This document shows, one piece after another, positions 57,810 to 64,000 of a stretch of 64,000 bases of DNA. Source of the DNA: DATLLJ01 sp035537875. GTDB taxonomy: Bacteria > Acidobacteriota > Vicinamibacteria > Vicinamibacterales > CAVVIG01. Position 1 is the first letter of the stretch. Each line of letters starts with the position of its first letter. Under the pieces are notes generated by a model that worked only from the letters and a program-made list of their open reading frames with translations, was not told where the DNA came from and did not search any database. Location of the stretch: positions 1 through 64,000 of the forward strand of contig DATLLJ010000024.1 in NCBI GenBank assembly GCA_035537875.1. The letters run 5' to 3'. Both the position numbers and the translations under genes were made by a program.

Positions 57810-59093
57810 ATGGCGTACTGGATTGCGGGCGTCGATGTTCACAAGAAGATGCTGGCGGTGGTGATCGCGGATGTCGCCGTTGACGGCGAGTACCAGTTTG
57901 AACGGCGGACCGTGAGCACGAGCCCGGGCGCCCTGCGCGCGTTGGCGGCCTGGTTCGTGGAGCGTGAGGTCGAGGAAGTTGTGATGGAATCGACCGCGCA
58001 ATACTGGCGACCGGTGTGGGAAGCGCTCGAGCGATTCTGGACGCCCCTTCGCCGGACCCGGGAGGACGCCGGCGCGCTCTCGGGCACGCTGCATCTGGCC
58101 CAGGCGCAATCGAATCGCGGGGCGCCGGGACGGAAGAAAGATTTTCCGGATGCCGAACGCCTCGTGAGACGGCTCGTCGCTCAAGAGCTCACCCTCAGCT
58201 TTGTGCCGGATGCCGAGCAGCGGCTCTGGCGGACGGTGATGCGCCGCAAGTACCAAGTGACGTGTCATCGCGTGCAGCTACAGAACCGTCTGGAATGTTT
58301 GCTGGAGGAAGCCCACATTAAGTTGTCGAGCCTCGTGTCGGATCTGCTCGGCGCCAGTGCGCGGCGCATGTTGCAGGCGCTCGCGGACGGAGAAACGGAC
58401 CCGGCGACACTCGCGGGCCTGGCCAGTCGGCGGCTGCGCGCGACACCGGACCAGTTGTGTGACGCGCTCGGCGCCTGCAGAGACCTCCATCCGGTCTACC
58501 GGCGCATCCTGACACTGGCGCTCGACGAATTACGGCTGATCGAAGACCACATCGCCCAACTCGACCACGAGATGGCGCGGCTCCTCAGCCCGCACCAGCC
58601 GGCGGTGCAACGGCTGGCCGAGGTGCCCGGGTTGGGCGTGGATTCCGCGCAACAGATCATCGCGGAAGTCGGCGCCGCGGCGGCCACGTTTCCCTCGCCC
58701 AAGCATCTCGCCTCGTGGGTGGGCGTGTGTCCCGGCGATGAGGAGAGCGCGGGCGTGAACTACAGTCACCGCTCGCCGCACGGCAACCGCCAGATGCGAC
58801 GGGTGCTCAATCAGGCCGCCAATGCCGCCGTCAAGACGAAAGGCAGTATCTTCGAGCTGGTGTATCGACGTCTCATGCCGCGCCTGGGACACGCCCAGGC
58901 GATTGGCGCGATCGCCCATCGTCTCTGTCGGCTGATCTGGAAGATCCTGCGCCAGGGCGTGTCCTACGAAGAACGTGGTCCGGCCGTGATTCAACACCGG
59001 AAGCACCGGCGCACCGCCAAGATGATCCGCGAACTCCGAAGCCTGGGCTACCGTGTCGAGCTGGCACTCTCTCCCTTGGGCAGTCCAGCATGA
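57810..59093 (+). mobile_element. IS110-family transposase (DEDD recombinase), intact
   Basis: 427 aa from ATG 57810 with AGGAG 8 nt upstream. The N-terminal RuvC-like DEDD domain has IAGVDVHKKMLAVVIADVAV (first Asp), VVMESTAQYWRPVWEALERF (Glu) and GRKKDFPDAERLVRRLVAQE (Asp-x-x-Asp). The C-terminal Transposase_20 domain has RLAEVPGLGVDSAQQIIAEV, LASWVGVCPGDEESAGVNYS and HRSPHGNRQMRRVLNQAANA, including the conserved Ser of the tyrosine-recombinase-like reaction centre. The gene looks complete and active. Exact element ends are not visible, since IS110 elements lack long terminal inverted repeats. It lies between kinase 3 and a cytochrome operon. Confidence 0.9.
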
Positions 59094-59241
59094 GTGCGAG
59101 AGATTTTCGACCCTGGAAGCCCACGCCCTGACGCGGGCCACGAAGGCGCGAAGACACGAAGCGCATATCGTTCCTTCGTGTCATCGTGGCCGACCGAGCC
59201 GGGGCGGCCCTACGCGCGGCAGCCCCGCGTGGGCGTCAGGT

Positions 59242-59258
59242 GTGGGGCAGCGCCCCAC
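59242..59258. terminator. Stem-loop at the 3' end of the cytochrome c gene
   Basis: GTGGGGC-AGC-GCCCCAC, a perfect 7-bp GC stem, lies just after the minus-strand cytochrome gene. There is no T-run, so it may act as a processing or pause hairpin. A second inverted repeat (GACACGAAG and CTTCGTGTC, about 59152-59181) lies 60 bp further. Confidence 0.4.
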
Positions 59259-59259
59259 C

Positions 59260-60291
59260 TTAGTTCGTCGAGTTCGCACTTACAGGCCGCGACGCCGTGT
59301 ACGCGGCGATGTTCACCAGGTCTTCGTTCGTCAGCTTCTGCACGACCGGTTTCATGAGATCCGCCCACAGCCCTTTCCGCGCGCCCTGCTGCATGTCGTA
59401 CATCTGGCGCACGATGTAACTTGGTGAACGGCCGGCGATCGGCGGAACGGGGCCCACACCCTGCAGGTCGGCGCCGTGACAGACGCCGCAGGCCACGGTC
59501 TTGCCGTTGCCTCCCGAGCGAACGAGCGCTTCTCCCTTCTTGATGCTTCCGACTGGGACATACGCCACGAAGCCGTCACGCGGGTCGCGGAGAATCTCGA
59601 AGTGTTCCGTATGCTCGGGGGACTCGATAATGCGCTGGCCGATGGGCTCGGTTCCTGCCTCGGCTCCCTCGAGAACGAGGTGCACGCCGCCCTGCACGCG
59701 CGTCTTCGGCACTGTGGCCGCTTCCACCACGCGAATGTAGCGGCTCGTCCACTTGATCGCCGAGAAGTACTCGGCCGCCTGTTTGATCTCGTCCTCGGTC
59801 ATCGCCTTCGCGATGGCGATCATGATGTTCGTGTTGTTCTTCCGCGGCTCCGCGCTCTTCCGCAGATCGCTTCGAAAATCGTTCATCTGCTGAAGGAAGT
59901 ACGGGACAGGCAGACCAGAAACGCTGGCGTTTTCCGGACGGCCCTTGCCGTTCGGCATGTGACACAGCCCGCAGGCACGCACGTCCGGCCGGCGCCCCTT
60001 GGCGACGACATCGGGCATCGGCGGATGATCGCCGGGATACCAATCGGCCGGACCGAACGCGTCCGAGATCTGGGCGCGGGTGAAGGTTCTATCGGTGCCC
60101 GGCAGGCTGCGCGGTGTTGTATCGGGAGGCGCCGCCGGCGGCGGCGTGCCGGGTGCTGGCGTTGGCGGAGGAATCGGAATCGCGTACGCCCACGCCGGCT
60201 GCCCGGGGGGCGTCGGCTGCGCGTATTGGGCACCCGCGACGACGACCAGGGACGTGCAACCGAGAAGCACCAGGGTGAGCAATCTGCGCAT
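59260..60291 (-). CDS. Secreted di-heme cytochrome c with Pro-rich N-terminus
   Basis: 343 aa. Signal peptide (LTLVLLGCTSLVVVAGAQ) and a Pro-rich stretch (about residues 25-62) precede two cytochrome c domains. The heme sites are CGLCH (RACGLCHMPNGKGRP) and CGVCH (ACGVCHGADLQGVG). The layout fits cytochrome c4/c553-type electron carriers (YFLQQMNDFRSD and YIVRQMYDMQQGARKG are the matching helices). Third gene of a minus-strand operon after a WEGDTLV gene and a DUF6152 gene, which connects these families with electron transfer. A GC hairpin follows the stop. Confidence 0.9.
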   Translation of the reverse strand: MRRLLTLVLLGCTSLVVVAGAQYAQPTPPGQPAWAYAIPIPPPTPAPGTPPPAAPPDTTPRSLPGTDRTFTRAQISDAFGPADWYPGDHPPMPDVVAKGRRPDVRACGLCHMPNGKGRPENASVSGLPVPYFLQQMNDFRSDLRKSAEPRKNNTNIMIAIAKAMTEDEIKQAAEYFSAIKWTSRYIRVVEAATVPKTRVQGGVHLVLEGAEAGTEPIGQRIIESPEHTEHFEILRDPRDGFVAYVPVGSIKKGEALVRSGGNGKTVACGVCHGADLQGVGPVPPIAGRSPSYIVRQMYDMQQGARKGLWADLMKPVVQKLTNEDLVNIAAYTASRPVSANSTN

Positions 60292-60318
60292 ACGCGCCTC
60301 CTTTCAGGCCACGGGCAA

Positions 60319-60702
60319 CTACTGGGTGATCTTCAGTCCCGACATGCTCACGACTTGTCCCGTTGACAGCTTGCCGGTCATGAACATGCCGCCGTTCGAG
60401 CCATCTCTCATCGGCCGGTATGTCACGGTAATCGTGTCGCCAGGCTTGACCGTCGTCTTGGTCCAACCGCGGCGAGCCAGATAGTTCGGACTCATGCCCT
60501 CGAACCCGTACGTGTCCACGCTTCCCTTCTGGTTGGCCACGTCCACCCAGATCCAGGTATGGGGATTCGTCCAGTCGAACTGCTTGACGGTGCCGCTGAT
60601 TGTCTTTTCCGCGGAGGTGTCGAACGCGGCGAACGAGTGATGCGCCGAGACAACGCCTACCGCCACGGCAATCAGACCTGCGGTGATGAGTGCGCGACGC
60701 AT
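60319..60702 (-). CDS. Secreted DUF6152 protein
   Basis: 127 aa. Signal peptide ALITAGLIAVAVGVVSA, then HHSFAAFDTSAEKTISGTVK (one residue shorter here than in other copies), DWTNPHTWIWVDVANQKGSV and the C-terminal FMTGKLSTGQVVSMSGLKIT. It lies 24 bp after the WEGDTLV gene and 27 bp before the di-heme cytochrome gene on the same strand. Confidence 0.85.
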   Translation of the reverse strand: MRRALITAGLIAVAVGVVSAHHSFAAFDTSAEKTISGTVKQFDWTNPHTWIWVDVANQKGSVDTYGFEGMSPNYLARRGWTKTTVKPGDTITVTYRPMRDGSNGGMFMTGKLSTGQVVSMSGLKITQ

Positions 60703-60726
60703 TGGCCCTCCTACCTGCGCTCTGGC

Positions 60727-61539
60727 CTACTCTTTTGCGGGCGGACGACCCGCCGGGTTCGCGAGGTTGATCCCCGCCTTCCCGCTTTCGTCGATGAAGT
60801 TCCGGTTGTTCTCTTCGCAGATGTACTCCGCAATCGTCCAGTTGCGATGTCGCGTCAAGGTCGAGCTCGAGACAAACGGTGCCGCCAGCACGTCCGGATC
60901 GGTGATGGTGGTCTCGATGACCATGGTATCGGGTCCAGTCAGCCGGAACCGCTCGACGATCTTCATCCTGCCGCTGTGCGGAATTCCCCGCGCGATCTCG
61001 GTCAGCGGGGAGAAGCCGATCGTGTCCACGACCAGTGTGTCGCCTTCCCAGCGACCGACCGACGTCCCGTGGAACTCGAGATCGGGATCCTCGGGCAACG
61101 GACGCCCGTCGGTGTAGACGTGGCGCACCTGCGTGTAGGCTTCGATCACGATCGTGACTTTGCCGGGCGTCAGCAGGAACTCCATCGGGTACGGCTGCGT
61201 CATGATGCGCGGCATGCCGGGCGGCAGGCAGTTGGCCGTCTCCGCATCCTGTGGTGGGGACGCCTGAAACGCCTTGAGCTTCGCCTCGGACGCCGGCGTG
61301 AGGGACGGTGTCGCAGCCGCGTTGCCACCGCCACCGCTTCGCTCCCAGACGCCGGTGAAGTCGGGCAGTTTTGCGACGGCCGCCCAGTCCGCAGCCGTCG
61401 GCGCCCTGGTCGTGGTTTTCTGTGCGGCGAGGGCCGCCGCGAACACCGCCGAGAGCACCGCCCCGACTGCCAAGCGACCGCTCGTGCTCCTGCGCATGCG
61501 CGACAAAGTAGCACGGACGAATTTGTGAGGGTGAGCCAT
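60727..61539 (-). CDS. Secreted WEGDTLV-family protein, divergent member
   Basis: About 270 aa; ATG 61539 and ATG 61497 are both possible starts, and the latter gives the better signal peptide (RLAVGAVLSAVFAAALAAQ). It has LPDFTGVWERSGGGGNAAAT, ANCLPPGMPRIMTQPYPMEF, TDGRPLPEDPDLEFHGTSVG, RWEGDTLVVDTIGFSPLTEI and ETTITDPDVLAAPF. The aromatic-acid motif after GFN is replaced by SPLTE, and LHxxER becomes KIVERF. First gene of the operon with DUF6152 and cytochrome c. Confidence 0.8.
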   Translation of the reverse strand: MAHPHKFVRATLSRMRRSTSGRLAVGAVLSAVFAAALAAQKTTTRAPTAADWAAVAKLPDFTGVWERSGGGGNAAATPSLTPASEAKLKAFQASPPQDAETANCLPPGMPRIMTQPYPMEFLLTPGKVTIVIEAYTQVRHVYTDGRPLPEDPDLEFHGTSVGRWEGDTLVVDTIGFSPLTEIARGIPHSGRMKIVERFRLTGPDTMVIETTITDPDVLAAPFVSSSTLTRHRNWTIAEYICEENNRNFIDESGKAGINLANPAGRPPAKE

Positions 61540-61612
61540 TTCTTGGCCTCGCCCATTCCTGGCCGTCTTACACTGGGCCGTCCCGAATGGGACCATTTCA
61601 GGGAGAGATCCA

Positions 61613-62255
61613 ATGCAGAGGATGATTTCGGCTGGCCTGGGCGCGATCCTCGTAGCTCTGGCTTCTGTCGGCCGTGGCGCAGCAGGCGCCCAACCTCGGT
61701 TTCTTCATCACCAGCGCCGGGTCGGGCAACGGCGCCAACCTCGGCGGTCTGGCCGGCGCCGACGCGATCTGTCAAAAGCTGGCGGCCTCGGCAGGAGCTG
61801 GCGCCAGGACCTGGCGCGCCTATCTCAGCACGAGCGCCTCGGGTGGTCAGGCAGCCGTCAACGCACGCGATCGGATCGGCAAGGGACCGTGGCAGAACGC
61901 CAAGGGTGTCGTCGTGGCCCAAACCGTCGACGACCTGCACAGCGACAAGAACAGGCTGGGGAAAGAAAACTCGCTGACCGAGAAGGGCGCCACGGTGAAC
62001 GGCCGCGGGGACAGCCCGAACACCCATGACATCCTGACGGGTTCAGGCCCGGACGGCCGCTCCCTCCCTGGCGATTTGACCTGCAGCAACTGGACGAGCT
62101 CAGGATCGGGCAGCGCCCAGCTCGGGCACCACGACAAGCAGGGTGGCGGCCAGAACCCGAACTCGTGGAATTCGGCGCACGGATCGAGCGGCTGCAGTCA
62201 AGCGAACCTCGTCTCGACCGGTGGAGCGGGACTCTTCTACTGCTTCGCTCAATAG
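61613..62255 (+). CDS. Secreted DUF1554-like protein, frameshift in the signal peptide
   Basis: Two frames complement each other. 61613 starts a signal peptide (MQRMISAGLGAILVAL). From about 61658 the second frame continues WLLSAVAQQAPNLGFFITSA and the complete mature domain to 62255. One base is out of step inside the signal sequence. The mature part (GSGNGANLGGLAGADAICQK, RTWRAYLSTSASGGQAAVNA, GDLTCSNWTSSG and a final GGAGLFYCFAQ) resembles DUF1554/Leptospira Len-type lectin-like domains with paired Cys. Likely an exported binding protein of about 205 aa. The second frame can also be read from GTG 61674 without a signal. Confidence 0.65.
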
Positions 62256-62298
62256 AGATCACGGGAGAATGACCCGATGTCCAGATTTCCCCGTGATC

Positions 62299-64000
62299 TC
62301 AGAAGTCGAACATGTTCGTCACCTTGACGATGAACGACCGCTCCATCACCTCGCCATATGTCGTGTCTCGACGATCGTTGTAGACGAGATACAAGTCGCT
62401 CAGCGGATGGTGGATGAAGTTGAACCGGATGTTCGAGCTGACCTGACGGGTGTCGGAGTTGTACTGGACGAACGCGTTCAGCACCGACCTGCCCGTGAAC
62501 GCGTAGACCATGCGGAGACCGAGCAGATCCGTCGTGAACGCCCCGCCCGGCAGGTCGACGTCGTTCCGGCTGTACGTGAGGTCGACGTTCAGGTGATAGT
62601 TCGGCGTCAGACCCAGCCCGCCGCCGTACGTCTTGCGGCGGCCGTCCCAGAACTCGCCCCACGTGTAGTTGCCGCTGCCGGAGACCTTGCGCGTCTGATT
62701 GGTGCTGAAGGTCGCCGTCTGCGACCTGTAGCTGTAGTCGCCCGGGGGCACGATCACCCGGCCGATGCGCGTGTCGCGCACCAGCCGATCGAACGACTGG
62801 TTGACGGCGACATTGACCGCCCCGTTGTTCTCGAACCGGATGCCGGCGTTCACGTCCTGGGTCCTCGTCTCGATGTTCCCGACGCCGTCCTCGTAGTAGT
62901 CGAGGGTGGTGCCGAAATCGAGGTTTCGAATCGTGTCGCTGCTTTCGATCTGGGGTGTCCAGGCGAAGTCGCCGGTATACTGCGAGAAGTTCGATCGTCG
63001 TAGAAACCCCACTTCGGGGTTGAAGTTCGCCTGAATCTGATTGTATTCAGTCGACACGAGCAGCTCGTCGTCCTGCCAGGCGGCGCCGAGGCGCTTGGCC
63101 AGATCGTTGCCCACTCGGCCCGGCGTGTCGCTTCTGAGCATGTACGAGTTGAACTGCCACCTGTCGAGCTCGAAGTAGGCGTCGGCGCCGTATACGCGGT
63201 TGTAGTCGCCTGTGATCGTCGAATTCCGATCGGTGAAGATGGCGCCGACGAACGAGTTCCGCAGAAGGTTCCGTCTCAACCGGCCAACGGTGTAGTTGTT
63301 GGAAGGAACCGTCGCCAGCGGAACGCCCAGCGCGTCGCGCGTCTGGAGATCGTCGGTTCTCATCGTCAGGAAGCCGACGTCGTACGCGCCGCCCACTTTG
63401 CCAGAAAGGCGCGCGCCGCCGACGATCGGAATCGGCGTGCCGGCGGCGCTCAGACCGATTCGCCGGCTGTAGAACGGCGACATGTTGCCGCCGGCCGACG
63501 TCGAGCTCCCACCCCCGGTGTTACGATTGCTGCCGCCGCCGCCACCGCCGAAACCGAAGTTGCCGGCGTTCTCGATGAAGAAGTCGCGCTTCTCCGGGAA
63601 GAACAGGCTGAACCGCGTGAGGTTCACCTGCTGCTGATCGACTTCCACCTGCGCGAAATCGGTGTGATACGTGGCGTCGAGCGTGAGCGACTGACCGACG
63701 CCGTACTTGAGATCGACTCCACCTGCGTAGTCTTCCATCCGTCCGAGCGACTGGGTCGTCAGTAACGGCAGATCGAGTCCAGCTCGCGTCTGCGTGGCGC
63801 CTCCGGACACGTAGGGCTCGATCTTGAGATTCCGACCAGGCCGAAGGTTTTCAAGACCGGTGAGAGTGCCCGCCAGCGATATTTTGCTGATGGCCCTGAA
63901 GCGAATGGGAATAGGCGCCCACTGGCTGTCTTCGTTCCGTCGAAGAATCTTTCGGCCGAGGTTGAGCCCCCATTCCTGGCTCGGCGCGTTCGAGAACCGG
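62299..64000 (-). CDS. DUF5916 outer-membrane beta-barrel protein (N-terminus beyond window)
   Basis: At least 567 residues, continuing past the right edge. The frame begins RFSNAPSQEWGLNLGRKILR and includes LENLRPGRNLKIEPYVSG, KYGVGQSLTLDATYHTDFAQ, VEVDQQQVNLTRFSLFFPEK and RDFFIENAGNFGFGGGGGGS, the core of DUF5916 proteins. About 20 amphipathic strands follow, ending with aromatic MFDF, typical of outer-membrane barrels. The missing N-terminus would carry a signal peptide and a CBM9-like domain. Often encoded near exported hydrolases; transport or surface binding is inferred. A Gly/Ser/Asn-rich loop lies near 63490-63560. Confidence 0.85.
   Translation of the reverse strand, partial: RFSNAPSQEWGLNLGRKILRRNEDSQWAPIPIRFRAISKISLAGTLTGLENLRPGRNLKIEPYVSGGATQTRAGLDLPLLTTQSLGRMEDYAGGVDLKYGVGQSLTLDATYHTDFAQVEVDQQQVNLTRFSLFFPEKRDFFIENAGNFGFGGGGGGSNRNTGGGSSTSAGGNMSPFYSRRIGLSAAGTPIPIVGGARLSGKVGGAYDVGFLTMRTDDLQTRDALGVPLATVPSNNYTVGRLRRNLLRNSFVGAIFTDRNSTITGDYNRVYGADAYFELDRWQFNSYMLRSDTPGRVGNDLAKRLGAAWQDDELLVSTEYNQIQANFNPEVGFLRRSNFSQYTGDFAWTPQIESSDTIRNLDFGTTLDYYEDGVGNIETRTQDVNAGIRFENNGAVNVAVNQSFDRLVRDTRIGRVIVPPGDYSYRSQTATFSTNQTRKVSGSGNYTWGEFWDGRRKTYGGGLGLTPNYHLNVDLTYSRNDVDLPGGAFTTDLLGLRMVYAFTGRSVLNAFVQYNSDTRQVSSNIRFNFIHHPLSDLYLVYNDRRDTTYGEVMERSFIVKVTNMFDF

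Overview
GC-rich bacterial DNA that looks like Acidobacteriota, most likely a Vicinamibacteria-type (subdivision 6) genome. This placement is inference from gene content. Supporting signs are a PadR-controlled ADOP-type MacB/FtsX permease, three Ser/Thr kinases with PD40 (TolB-like) propellers, seven DUF6152 domains, eight copies of a secreted family built around a 'WEGDTLV' motif, a DUF5916 outer-membrane protein, PQQ dehydrogenases with cytochromes c, and an F420 gene. Several genes are frameshifted, often at homopolymers, so some may be assembly errors and others real decay. I see no tRNA, rRNA or CRISPR array.

Layout. 1-1.0 kb: gene tail, a broken VOC gene, and a promoter. 1.0-5.4 kb: a compact RiPP operon with a lasso-type B2 protease, a 63-aa precursor, an HPr-kinase-like protein, a radical SAM/SPASM enzyme, PqqD and an NTP_transf_5 protein. 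There is no lasso cyclase, and this is the best candidate for an undescribed system. 5.4-12.3 kb: SMP-30 fragment, cytochrome c/Vgb-like propeller, broken amidohydrolase, cupin, CPBP fragment and kinase 1. 12.3-14.0 kb: IS91-family transposase remnant, PIN toxin remnant and cofE. 14.0-15.9 kb: three attC-like sites framing two complete gene cassettes and part of a third, with no integrase (a CALIN-like array). 15.9-20.1 kb: SMP-30 lactonase, then a run of secreted DUF6152/WEGDTLV proteins including a natural fusion of the two families.

20.6-31.8 kb: PQQ dehydrogenase with cytochrome c, divergent denD and MFS transporter, kinase 2 framed by a 97-bp direct repeat, a membrane protein and a TolB-like protein. 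31.9-39.4 kb: eight co-directed genes (gluconate dehydrogenase subunit 3-like, GMC oxidoreductase, three WEGDTLV proteins, two DUF6152, amidohydrolase). 39.4-45.3 kb: housekeeping genes (ppa, ICMT-like, phosphodiesterase), then PadR plus ADOP permease with a perfect 30-bp palindromic operator. 45.3-54.8 kb: hydrolase, amidohydrolase, PQQ dehydrogenase, more DUF6152/WEGDTLV genes and an MFS exporter. 54.9-64 kb: kinase 3, an IS110-family element, a cytochrome c/DUF6152/WEGDTLV operon, a DUF1554-like secreted protein and a DUF5916 protein running off the end.

The recurring theme is periplasmic oxidation. Quinoproteins, a GMC oxidoreductase and c-type cytochromes are repeatedly transcribed with DUF6152 and WEGDTLV proteins. 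All seven DUF6152 proteins are predicted to begin with His-His-Ser after signal-peptide removal and share a later Asn-Pro-His, which suggests metal (possibly copper) binding.
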